Of a stretch of DNA of 12,722 nt, positions 6,369 to 12,722 are shown piece by piece. Source of the stretch: DATFES01 sp035457725 (lineage in GTDB: Bacteria > Pseudomonadota > Alphaproteobacteria > CACIAM-22H2); NCBI GenBank assembly GCA_035457725.1, contig DATIBC010000119.1, forward strand, positions 1-12,722, read 5' to 3'. Every line of letters begins with the position of its first letter. Position 1 is the stretch's first letter. Under the pieces are notes generated by a model. That model did not search any database and was not told where the DNA came from. It saw only the letters and a program-made list of their open reading frames with translations. Made by a program: the position numbers and the translations under genes.

Positions 6369-7446
6369 CGGCGTTCCCCATCACAAGCGCGCGCTCGGTT
6401 GCGGCGTCGAAGAGATGGGCGCGCGAGGGGTCGGGGCGCAGACCGACGTTTTCACCGATGCGCAGTCGCTCGCCCGCTGGAACGCGGACCTTGACGTGCC
6501 CGGCGGCTGTCTCGACGGTGACGATCTGCCGCGCGCCCATGTATTCGAGGCCGTAGATCTGGCCGCGCAGCGGCCCATCATCGGCGAGCGCCACATGCTC
6601 CGGACGCACACCGAGCACAGTCTCGCCGCGTGCCGGAACTTCGCGCAGCGGCCGGACGGTGACCTCGGCGCCGTCGATCACGACCCGCCGCGTACCGGCG
6701 GCCACCGGCAGGCGCACGGGCAGGAAGTTCATCACCGGCGTGCCGACGAACCCGGCGACGAAACGCGTCGCCGGCCGCTCGTAGATCTCCGCCGGCGTGC
6801 CGACCTGCAGCACGTTGCCGCGGTCCATCACCGCGATCCGCGTGGCCATCGCCATCGCCTCGGTCTGGTCGTGCGTTACGTAGACGGTGGTGGCGGCGAT
6901 TCGATCGTGGAGCGCGCGCAGCTCCTCGGCCATGAGCTCGCGGAACTCGGTATCCAGAGCGCCCAGCGGCTCGTCCATGAGGAAGGCCTTGGGCCGGCGA
7001 ATGATCGCCCGCCCGAGCGCCACGCGCTGGCGGTCGCCGCTCGACAACCCGCCGACCGGGCGGCGCAGAATTTGGTCGATGCGGAGCAGCCGCGCCACTT
7101 CGGCAAGCCGCGCCTGGCGCTCGCGGCGCGCAACCCCCTGAGCCTTCAAGGGGAACAATAGGTTGTCGCGCACATTCATGTGCGGGTAGAGCGCGAAGAG
7201 CTGGAACACGAAGGCAATGTCGCGCTGTGCCGCGCGACGAAAGGTGACGTCCTCGCCGCCGACCCGGATCTCGCCTTCGGTCGGAATCTCGAGCCCGGCG
7301 ATCATGCGCAGCGTCGTCGTTTTTCCGCAGCCCGAAGGCCCGAGAAGGACGAAGAAGTCGCCGTCGGCCACCGTCAGGCTGACCCCCTTGACCGCGATGA
7401 ACGCGCCGAAGCGTTTGAGCAGGTTATGGACCCGGATCTCGGCCAT
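6361..7446 (-). CDS. ABC sugar importer ATP-binding protein, MalK/UgpC-like (first ATPase)
   Basis: This is a 361-residue importer ATPase. Walker A is GPSGCGKT (36-43), the Q-loop is FVFQLFALYPH (79-89), Walker B is AFLMDE (154-159) and the switch histidine is His192; a C-terminal regulatory region follows from about 235. The signature is LSSGD (134-138), not the usual LSGGQ/E, with serine for the first glycine, whereas its partner has LSGGE. I chose the ATG at 7446, which has GGAGG four bases upstream, overlaps the preceding stop by one base (TGATG) and aligns with the family N-terminus. Longer in-frame extensions upstream overlap other genes and lack family similarity. Confidence 0.92.
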   Translation of the reverse strand: MAEIRVHNLLKRFGAFIAVKGVSLTVADGDFFVLLGPSGCGKTTTLRMIAGLEIPTEGEIRVGGEDVTFRRAAQRDIAFVFQLFALYPHMNVRDNLLFPLKAQGVARRERQARLAEVARLLRIDQILRRPVGGLSSGDRQRVALGRAIIRRPKAFLMDEPLGALDTEFRELMAEELRALHDRIAATTVYVTHDQTEAMAMATRIAVMDRGNVLQVGTPAEIYERPATRFVAGFVGTPVMNFLPVRLPVAAGTRRVVIDGAEVTVRPLREVPARGETVLGVRPEHVALADDGPLRGQIYGLEYMGARQIVTVETAAGHVKVRVPAGERLRIGENVGLRPDPSRAHLFDAATERALVMGNADG

Positions 7447-7646
7447 CACGCCTCCGGGAACTTGGCGGTGACGGTCGACAGCAGGGTGCCGACTAGAATC
7501 ACGGCAAACGACCAGCCGTAGAGATCGAGGGAGAACGGCTGCACCAGCATCACGACGCCGACGCAGATCAAGGCCGTCGCCGCCGGATCCCACAGCCGCC
7601 GGGCGAACAGGCGGCGGAGTGCTGCCGATGACGGGCGTCCGCTCAT
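7446..7646 (-). CDS. Small two-helix membrane protein of the ABC importer operon
   Basis: The product is 66 residues with an arginine-rich N-terminus (RRLFARRLWD) and two hydrophobic stretches, about 21-40 (ending before the conserved-looking MLVQPFSLDLYGWSF) and 45-60. This predicts a hairpin in the inner membrane. Its ATG overlaps the stop of the upstream permease (ATGA) and its stop overlaps the next ATPase start, so it is translated as part of the importer. The rhizobial glycerol importer operon also has a small membrane protein gene (GlpU), but that one is longer and sits elsewhere in the operon, so this is an analogy and not a homology claim. No function is known to me; a role in importer assembly or stability is inference. 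Confidence 0.8.
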   Translation of the reverse strand: MSGRPSSAALRRLFARRLWDPAATALICVGVVMLVQPFSLDLYGWSFAVILVGTLLSTVTAKFPEA

Positions 7647-8623
7647 TTGCGCACCGCGCCGAAAGTGATGCCGCGCAGCAGGTGCCGCCGCAGCAGGATG
7701 GTGAAGAACACGATCGGCAGCAGGAACAAGCTGGTGCCGGCCGCCACCGCCGGCCAGTCCAGCCCGCCCTCGCCGATGATATAGGGAATGAACGCCGGCG
7801 CCGTCTGTGCCTCACCGCTGGTCAGCAAGATGGCGAACGCGTACTCGTTCCACGAAAAGATCAGACAGAAGATCGCCGTCGCGGCAATGCCGGTGCGCGC
7901 CTGGGGCAGCACCACTTTCCAGAACGCCTGCAGGCGCGTGTAGCCGTCGACCAGAGCCGCTTCTTCGTATTCGCGAGGAATCTCGTCGATGAAGCCCTTC
8001 AACAGCCAGACGGCGAGACTGATATTGACCGCCGTGTAAAGCAGAATGAGGCCGAGCGCCGTGTCCGACAGGCCGAGCGTCCGGTACATCAGGAAAATGG
8101 GAATGGCGACGGCGATGGGCGGCATCATGCGCGTCGACAGGATGAAGAAGAGCAAGTCGTCCTTGAGCGGCACGTTGAAGCGCGAGAACGCATAGGCGGC
8201 GAGCACGCCGAGCGCCACCGCGAGAAAGGTCGAACCGAAGCCGACGATCAGCGAATTGGCAAAACGTCCGGGGAAGTTTGATGGTCCGCTGATGACCATA
8301 TTGCGCGACCGGACGAGCTTGTCATACCAAGTCGTCGCTGGCGGCAGGGCCGTCATGTACTCCGGCGTTTGGCGCGAGCGCGTGGTGAACAGGTTGACAT
8401 AGCCCTCAAGCGACGGCTCGGCGATTAGGACGGGCGGGTAGGCGATCGCGTCGGAGGGCGTTTTGAAGCCAGTGAGGAAAATCCAGAACAGCGGGATCGT
8501 CGCCACCACGGCGTAGACGATCACAGCCGCCGCCGCCAGCCGGCGCGAGAGGCGCGACGGCGTCACCACCGAGTGCACGTCGGCGGCCGCGACACCCCGG
8601 AGAGGGACGGCGATGGTGGTCAT
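7643..8623 (-). CDS. ABC sugar importer permease, MalG-like
   Basis: This is a 326-residue inner-membrane permease. It has an N-terminal helix (about 27-50), a longer than usual periplasmic loop to about 125, then five more hydrophobic segments. The cytoplasmic EAA loop reads EEAALVDGYTRLQAFWKVVLP, the ATPase-docking segment of the family. I chose the ATG at 8623, which overlaps the stop of the first permease (ATGA) and starts just before the first helix. The same frame is open far upstream, but that part is the antisense shadow of the first permease and binding protein. The next gene starts inside its stop codon. Confidence 0.92.
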   Translation of the reverse strand: MTTIAVPLRGVAAADVHSVVTPSRLSRRLAAAAVIVYAVVATIPLFWIFLTGFKTPSDAIAYPPVLIAEPSLEGYVNLFTTRSRQTPEYMTALPPATTWYDKLVRSRNMVISGPSNFPGRFANSLIVGFGSTFLAVALGVLAAYAFSRFNVPLKDDLLFFILSTRMMPPIAVAIPIFLMYRTLGLSDTALGLILLYTAVNISLAVWLLKGFIDEIPREYEEAALVDGYTRLQAFWKVVLPQARTGIAATAIFCLIFSWNEYAFAILLTSGEAQTAPAFIPYIIGEGGLDWPAVAAGTSLFLLPIVFFTILLRRHLLRGITFGAVRK

Positions 8624-9561
8624 CGGTTTTTTACCCGATTGAGGAGCTTGACGTACACCGTCGCTGCCCCGAACACCGTCACGAACAGGATAATGGCGAA
8701 GGCCGAGCTGTAGCCGGTCTTCCACTTCTCGAACGCCTCGCGCTTGAGCGTGATCGACGCCAGCTCGGTCGTCGACCCTGGTCCGCCGGACGTCAGGTTC
8801 ACGACCAGGTCGAACATCTTGAAGTTCTCGATAGCGCGGAACAGCACGGCCAACAACAGGAACGGCATGACCATCGGGACGGTGATCGACCAGAATCGCC
8901 GCCAGGGGCCGGCGCGGTCGATCTCCGCTGCCTCGTAGATCGAGTCCGGAATCGAGCGTAGGCCGGCAAGGCAGATCAGCATGACGTACGGCGTCCACAT
9001 CCACGTATCGACCAGCACGATGGCCCACGGCGCTAGATTGACCTCGCCGAGCATGCTGAACGAGCCGATCGGCACGACCAAGTTGACCAGATAGTTGAAG
9101 ACCCCCGATTGCGGCTCGAAGAGATACTTCCAGAAGACGCCGACGACGGCGGGCGATAGCATCATCGGCAGCAGGATGACGGTGGTCCAGAACGAGTCGC
9201 CTCGGAAGCGACGGTTGATCAACAACGCCAGGCCGAACCCCAGCACCACCTCGAGGCCGATCGACCACGCGACGAAATGCGCGGTCGTCTGCAGCCGCTC
9301 CCAGACCTCGAAATCCTCGAGAATATAGGTGTAGTTCTCGAGCCCAACCCAGCGCAGCGGCGCGTTGGGCCGGTTGGCACGATAGTTGGTGAAGCTGAGC
9401 TGAATGGTCCACAGCAGCGGGAAGATATTGATTGCCAAGAGCAGCAGGATCGTCGGCGTGATGAACAGCCAGGCGATCGCCCGGTCGGACAGCCCGCGAT
9501 GGGCTGGCGCGGCGGTGATCGGCACCGGGATCGGGGCGCCGCTGCGGGGAAAGCGGGACAT
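8620..9561 (-). CDS. ABC sugar importer permease, MalF-like
   Basis: This inner-membrane permease of about 313 residues has six predicted helices, beginning with AIAWLFITPTILLLLAINIF. The EAA loop is YEAAEIDRAGPWRRFWSITV followed by P, which docks on an ATPase. It pairs with the downstream MalG-like permease. Two starts are possible: GTG at 9570 and ATG at 9561. I prefer the ATG because GGTGG lies five bases upstream of it. The gene is separated from the binding-protein gene by an 80-nt gap holding a strong hairpin, the only real gap in the operon. Confidence 0.92.
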   Translation of the reverse strand: MSRFPRSGAPIPVPITAAPAHRGLSDRAIAWLFITPTILLLLAINIFPLLWTIQLSFTNYRANRPNAPLRWVGLENYTYILEDFEVWERLQTTAHFVAWSIGLEVVLGFGLALLINRRFRGDSFWTTVILLPMMLSPAVVGVFWKYLFEPQSGVFNYLVNLVVPIGSFSMLGEVNLAPWAIVLVDTWMWTPYVMLICLAGLRSIPDSIYEAAEIDRAGPWRRFWSITVPMVMPFLLLAVLFRAIENFKMFDLVVNLTSGGPGSTTELASITLKREAFEKWKTGYSSAFAIILFVTVFGAATVYVKLLNRVKNR

Positions 9562-9595
9562 CGTTTCCACCCTTCAGACTTATACGCTGGAGCCC

Positions 9596-9627
9596 GGCGC
9601 CGACCAGAGGGAGGACTGGCCGGCGCC
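9596..9627 (-). terminator. Intercistronic hairpin between binding protein and permease genes
   Basis: In the operon transcript a 12-base stem (9596-9607 with 9616-9627, GGCGCCGGCCAG against CUGGUCGGCGCC, one G-U pair) closes an 8-base loop. No T run follows, so full termination is unlikely. Hairpins in this position are known from other importer operons (for example between malE and malF), where they protect the upstream binding-protein message and reduce downstream expression. That role is inferred here. Confidence 0.6.
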
Positions 9628-9641
9628 GTCTCCGGCACGCC

Positions 9642-10961
9642 TTAGAGCTTGCCGACGTCTTTGAACGTCCTCGTCCAGTCGCGGATAAGAAGGTCAAGCG
9701 CCTCCTTGGCGGTTCCGCGATCGGCGACGACATAGTCATGGACACGCTTCTGCATCGCCTGCAACAGCTCGGCGTAGGATGGCTCCTGCCAGAAATCCTT
9801 GACGCCGGACATGGCGACGAGGAAGTCGGCCGCGAACGGTGCGCTCTTGGTGAAGTCGGGGCTCTCCAGCACCGAGCGGTGGCATGAATAGCCGCCGAGC
9901 GCCCACCATTTCTTCTGCACGTCGGGCTGGGCGAACCACTTGATGTACTCGAGGGCGAGATCTTTCTTGTCCGAGTAGGACACGACCGAGATCCCCTGAC
10001 CGCCGAGCGTCGACGCGGCAATTTTCTGCTTGGGATTGACGAAAAAGCCCGACCGCTCGCCGCCCACCTGCGGATCTTTGGCGATGCCGGGCATGAAGGC
10101 GAACCAGTTCATCTGCATCGCCACCTGGCCCGACTTGTAGGCGTCGAGATTCTCGACCATGTATGCGTTGGTGTGGCCGGGTGGTGTGCAGCACTTAACC
10201 ATCGACTTGTAGAATTCCAGCGCCTCGACTGCGTCCTTCGAGTTGACGAAGCCGTTCATGAAATAGGGCTTCTTTGGATCGTCGTATTGGAAGCCCCAAG
10301 AATACAGCGCGGCGGTCACGCCCATGGTGATGCCTTCGGAGCCGCGCTCGGTGTAGATGGCGGCGCCGTAGACCTTCTTGCCGTCGATCTCGCGACCTTG
10401 AAAGAATTCCGCCACCTGCTTGAGCTCGGTCCAGGTCTTCGGCACGTCGAGGTCGCGGTTGTACTTGGCCTTGAATGCCGCGCGGATCTCCGGCCGGGCG
10501 AACCAGTCTTTGCGATAGATCCATCCGAGAGCGTCGCCCATCGCCGGCAATGCCCAGTAGTTCGGGCTGCCTTTCGGCCAGGTCGAGTAGGCGTAGACCG
10601 TCGCCGGCAGGAAGTCGGTGATCTTGATGTTGTTCTTGTCGAAAAACTCGTTGAGCTTGACGTAGTGCTTGTTCTCGGCCGAACCGCCGAGCCACTGGCT
10701 GTCGCCGATCATCAGGTCGCAGAGCTTGCCCTTCGAGTTCAGCTCGTTGAGGAAGCGATCGGCGAAATTGCTCCACGGTACGAACTCGAACTTCATCCGG
10801 ATGCCGGATTGCGCGGTAAAATCCTTCGAGAGCTCGACTAGGGCATTGGCGGGGTCCCACGCGGCCCAGCACAGGGTGATTTGCTTATCTTGTGCTTGGG
10901 CGGGCTGCCAACCGGCAACGAGCAGCGCGGCCGCAAGAGCGGCGATCGATGTGCGCGGCAT
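9642..10961 (-). CDS. Periplasmic sugar-binding protein of the ABC importer (family 1 type)
   Basis: This 439-residue protein captures the substrate in the periplasm and delivers it to the two permeases. A Sec signal peptide is visible: hydrophobic residues 6-18, then AQA at 21-23 before Gln24. The mature part has the layout of family 1 sugar-binding proteins, with DLMIGDSQWLGG, an aromatic-rich middle and GGQGISVVSYSDKKDLALEY near the C-terminus. The ATG at 10961 is chosen because of the AGGAGGA ribosome site and the signal peptide; the same frame extends further upstream without meaning. The gene opens the operon behind an operator-bearing promoter. The ligand cannot be read from sequence; the linked DHA kinase suggests DHA or a compound yielding a triose. 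Confidence 0.93.
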   Translation of the reverse strand: MPRTSIAALAAALLVAGWQPAQAQDKQITLCWAAWDPANALVELSKDFTAQSGIRMKFEFVPWSNFADRFLNELNSKGKLCDLMIGDSQWLGGSAENKHYVKLNEFFDKNNIKITDFLPATVYAYSTWPKGSPNYWALPAMGDALGWIYRKDWFARPEIRAAFKAKYNRDLDVPKTWTELKQVAEFFQGREIDGKKVYGAAIYTERGSEGITMGVTAALYSWGFQYDDPKKPYFMNGFVNSKDAVEALEFYKSMVKCCTPPGHTNAYMVENLDAYKSGQVAMQMNWFAFMPGIAKDPQVGGERSGFFVNPKQKIAASTLGGQGISVVSYSDKKDLALEYIKWFAQPDVQKKWWALGGYSCHRSVLESPDFTKSAPFAADFLVAMSGVKDFWQEPSYAELLQAMQKRVHDYVVADRGTAKEALDLLIRDWTRTFKDVGKL

Positions 10962-11010
10962 GATTCCTCCTTGAACGGTTCTTGTCCGGCGGCTCCTATT
11001 GGCGCCGCAT

Positions 11011-11042
11011 TGTTTAGTATAGTTTAGTTTATCGACTAAACT
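11011..11042. promoter_or_regulatory. Operator at the importer operon (TGTTTAGT-type repeats)
   Basis: AGTTTAGT (11021-11028) and ACTAAACT (11035-11042) form a perfect 8-base inverted repeat with a 6-base spacer. A third copy of the half-site, TGTTTAGT (11011-11018), lies 10 bases before the first, one helical turn away. The outer copy with ACTAAACT gives nearly the same spacing (16) as in the dhaK operator (15). The repeat fills the space between the predicted -35 and -10 of the operon promoter, a position suited to repression. Confidence 0.65.
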
Positions 11043-11045
11043 CAA
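11016..11045 (-). promoter_or_regulatory. Candidate promoter of the importer/kinase operon
   Basis: Read on the minus strand, TTGAGT (11040-11045) and TATACT (11016-11021) are separated by 18 bases, a good sigma70-like pair. Transcription would begin near 11009, leaving a leader of roughly 45-50 bases before the ATG at 10961. The operator lies between the two boxes. This is a prediction from sequence only. Confidence 0.5.
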
Positions 11046-11457
11046 CAAAAATTTGCTGTCGGTTTGGCGACGGGGTCGGCCGTTCATCCGCACGGCGTAA
11101 CAATGGTCGAGACTCTAATCGCCACTGGATGAAAACTCAGTGGCAGGTCATCGCCCAAATCCTCGGCCTCTGCACAAACGAACAGCCCCGCCGGGGACGA
11201 CCGACGGGGCTGCTACCAACGCTGGTTGTGGGGACGCGAAACCACCGAGAATCAACATGGAAAATAAGGATCTAACTACGCCGACAGCCGAATGAGTCCA
11301 CTCGGTCGAATTCCTGATAACTGACAGCTACGTCACCGGGTGTTGGTCTCGGCTCAAGCTCCGGCGTTTAGTTTTCGATGGGTCCTACGTATCTGACGTC
11401 AGCGCCTATGGGACAGATTGAGGAGGTTTCATAACGGGGGATTTCTCGCTCATCGTA
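11043..11457. other. Gene-free stretch upstream of the importer operon
   Basis: I find no supported gene here. It holds a 7-base inverted repeat, GCCACTG/CAGTGGC (11121-11144), a terminator-like hairpin (11183-11212) and a 10-base palindrome CTGACGTCAG (11393-11402). A 12-codon open frame starts at the ATG within 11251-11260 but has no ribosome site or known product. The stretch may be mobile-element debris continuous with the IS3 remnant on its right. Confidence 0.4.
11183..11212 (-). terminator. Orphan terminator-like hairpin
   Basis: CAGCCCCGCCGG (11183-11194) and CCGACGGGGCTG (11201-11212) form a 12-base stem with a 6-base loop. In minus-strand RNA every position pairs (one G-U) and the stem is followed by the T-rich TTCGTTTGT; in plus-strand RNA there is a mismatch and no T run. 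It therefore fits best as a terminator for leftward transcription, stopping read-through from the IS3 side before the importer promoter. No leftward gene that it would serve is visible. Confidence 0.5.
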
Positions 11458-11842
11458 GTGACCGAAGGGAACGCAGATGAGACGGAAATTGCAAGGTTGA
11501 AAGAAGCCGCCGAGGTGACAGTTCGAGACATCCGGCGCCGGTCGCGCAAGCTTTACTCGGTCGCGGAGAAGCCCCGTATCGTTCTGGCGGACTTGCTGGG
11601 AGAAGACAGCATCGCCGAGCTTTGCCGGCAGGAAGGGAGTGCCGAGAGCCTCTGTTACAGCCGGTCGAGGAGTTCCTGAAAGCGGGCAGGAAGAGTCTGG
11701 CGGGCGATACCGCACGCCAGGCCTCCGCAGTCGAAGTCAAGATCTGCGCCGTAATTTGCGCGACCTCAAGGAGGCGCTTGCCGAGCAGATGCTGGAAAAC
11801 CGGCTGCTGCAAAAAGCATGACTGGGGATCGAGGAGACGACG
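11458..11842 (+). pseudogene. IS3-family transposase OrfA, frameshifted remnant
   Basis: OrfA supplies the helix-turn-helix DNA-binding part of IS3-family transposases. The first frame reads DIRRRSRKLYSVAEKPRIVL and EDSIAELCRQEGSAESLCYS, close to the HTH region of this family. The text then continues in the next frame as EFLKAGRKSLAGDTARQA, and then in the third as LRDLKEALAEQMLENRLLQK. The shifts fit single-base losses near 11668-11670 and 11741, and a further loss in the A-run near 11812-11816, after which SMTGDRGDD matches the usual OrfA end. A possible start is the GTG at 11458. No OrfB follows, so the element is truncated as well as frameshifted. Confidence 0.75.
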
Positions 11843-11899
11843 CTCGCTGCCCCAGCGGTAAAGGCGGCGATCCTTGGCACGTTGTCGTCACCCGCCACA

Positions 11900-12379
11900 A
11901 TGACGCCCGACAGAAGCGCGACGCACGCCGAGGACACCATCGTGGTGCGCACCGCCATGCGTCTTCAGCACGCCGGGGTCAAGACCAAGTTGATCATTAC
12001 CGATGGCTCGGGCCCGCTGCGGCCGAATCTGAACCCCGCCCTCATCAAGGCCGTCGCGCGAGCCCATGTCTGGTTCCAGCGTCTCAGCGCCGAGTCGACC
12101 CTGACCGCCGCCGCGATCGCCCGCGAGTACAAGGTGAGCGGGCGCTACGTTCGCCAGATCCTCCGCCTCACCTTCCTTGCTCCCGACATCGTCGAGGCGA
12201 TCCTTGCCGGCCGCCAGCCACCCGAACTCCAGCTTCATCGCATGGTCCGGCGTTTGCCGATGGCGTGGCCGGACCAGCGGCGAATGTACGGCTTCCCGTC
12301 GCCGGTTCGCGACGAGCGAATGCCGGCGATCAAGGCTCGATCCGTTGGAGACGTTACCGCGGATGTGCGTCCGCCATAA
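11900..12379 (+). CDS. Recombinase-like C-terminal fragment with HTH
   Basis: The frame encodes about 159 residues from the ATG at 11900 (a TTG at 11882 is also possible); neither has a clear ribosome site. Residues 43-107 resemble the C-terminal region found in site-specific recombinases of alphaproteobacterial mobile elements: LNPALIKAVARAHVWFQRL, a helix-turn-helix TLTAAAIAREYKVSGRYVRQ (67-86), then LAPDIVEAILAGRQP (93-107). The catalytic serine-recombinase domain is absent. It may be the remains of a larger gene joined to the IS3 remnant near 11843, or a small stand-alone partner protein. The frame is uninterrupted. Confidence 0.5.
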   Translation: MTPDRSATHAEDTIVVRTAMRLQHAGVKTKLIITDGSGPLRPNLNPALIKAVARAHVWFQRLSAESTLTAAAIAREYKVSGRYVRQILRLTFLAPDIVEAILAGRQPPELQLHRMVRRLPMAWPDQRRMYGFPSPVRDERMPAIKARSVGDVTADVRPP

Positions 12380-12722
12380 AGTCGCTGCTCGCGCATCGCG
12401 ATCGAAACGGCGGCCGTTCTCTGGTACGTAAGCCCCTGTTGAGATGGCCGTAGGGCTGCGCCAAATTGTTTTCGCCCTGACGCTCACGGCAAACCGCACT
12501 CCTGAGGAGCTCCTTCTCCAGATGCGCTCGGCATGTCGCTGTGCAACTACGCGCCATCCACCGCCGGTCCGGCGCATGCTAAAGGCGTGGCGCGCCGCGT
12601 CGCGGCCCGACAACGGAGATGGGACAAGCCCGACCAGAGAAAATGAACAAATATGCCAGATGGAAATAGCACATAATAACTCGACGTGAATCTGCGCTTT
12701 AAAAACGTGCCGATTCCACGCT
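12380..12722. other. Stretch without a supported gene at the right edge
   Basis: Short open frames exist on both strands, including one of 37 codons at 12533-12646 (ATG to TGA) that ends WDKPDQRK, but I recognise none of them and no ribosome site supports a start. A 10-base palindrome AGGAGCTCCT lies near 12505-12515. The last 75 bases are more AT-rich than the rest of the window. It is probably mobile-element debris or intergenic sequence. Confidence 0.4.

Noticed and set aside
6304..7161. A 285-codon plus-strand open frame opposite the first ATPase
   Set aside because: Same reason: a GC-driven shadow frame of a clear gene, with no motif or ribosome site.
7643..10021. A 792-codon minus-strand open frame, apparently a giant protein fused to the second permease
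   Set aside because: Only the part from the ATG at 8623 resembles a permease; the rest is an out-of-frame shadow of the first permease and binding-protein genes, Arg/Pro/Ser-rich with no family similarity.
11366..11372. A lone GTTTAGT half-site upstream of the IS3 remnant
   Set aside because: It has no inverted partner nearby and no gene with a promoter next to it, so it is most likely chance.
11368..11812. Minus-strand frames of 115 and 120 codons across the IS3 remnant
   Set aside because: They lie opposite a recognisable transposase remnant and show no family features.
1..12379. A composite transposon carrying the DHA module
   Set aside because: The two flanking remnants belong to different families (IS66 on the left, IS3 plus recombinase fragment on the right) and share no repeat, so they could not have moved the module together.
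12533..12646. A 37-codon open frame near the right edge, ending WDKPDQRK
   Set aside because: No ribosome site and no recognisable family; left as part of the unassigned stretch.
1..12722. CRISPR array, tRNA, rRNA, toxin-antitoxin or phage-defence system
   Set aside because: No regularly spaced repeats, no cloverleaf or rRNA-like sequence, and no defence-type domain could be seen in any supported frame.

Overview
The window looks like chromosomal (or large-replicon) DNA of a GC-rich alphaproteobacterium, most likely Hyphomicrobiales of the Bradyrhizobium/Rhodoplanes type. The evidence is the high GC third positions, the GTG starts, the style of the IS66 and IS3 remnants, and an ABC sugar importer with two ATPases like the rhizobial glycerol transporter. 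The species cannot be fixed from the sequence.

Layout. (1) 1-716: the 3' end of a decayed IS66-family element, with a frameshifted transposase and a right terminal repeat ending in CGCTTAC. (2) 717-1050: a gene-free stretch ending in an AT-rich promoter/operator. (3) 1051-2043, + strand: dhaK, the substrate-binding subunit of PEP-dependent dihydroxyacetone (DHA) kinase. (4) 10961 down to 2050, - strand: a ten-gene, tightly packed operon. In transcription order it encodes a periplasmic sugar-binding protein, two permeases, a 66-residue two-helix membrane protein, two ABC ATPases, DhaL, the DhaM EIIA domain, HPr, a complete Enzyme I and a small protein with a possible HTH. After the first gap every gene overlaps its neighbour by 1-13 nt. 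(5) 10962-11457: the operon promoter/operator, then a stretch with an orphan terminator-like hairpin. (6) 11458-12379: a decayed IS3-family orfA, then a fragment resembling the C-terminal part of a site-specific recombinase. (7) 12380-12722: no supported gene.

How it fits together. The window appears to encode an uptake-and-phosphorylation module for a small polyol or triose, most simply DHA. The ABC importer brings the substrate in. EI takes phosphate from PEP and passes it through HPr and DhaM to ADP bound on DhaL, and DhaL phosphorylates the substrate held covalently on a DhaK histidine. In E. coli EIIA, HPr and a truncated EI are fused in DhaM and general EI and HPr are also needed; here they are three separate genes with a full EI, so the relay looks self-sufficient. 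dhaK is cut off from dhaL/dhaM: it sits at the other end, faces the operon, and meets it 6 nt apart. Both promoters carry an inverted repeat built from the same TGTTTAGT-like half-site, which ties the two transcripts to one regulator that is not in the window, unless it is the small HTH-like protein.

The parts are known families. The unusual points are the assembly (ABC importer plus a dedicated split phosphorelay), the unassigned 66-residue membrane protein, the unassigned HTH-like protein, the shared operator and the flanking mobile-element debris.
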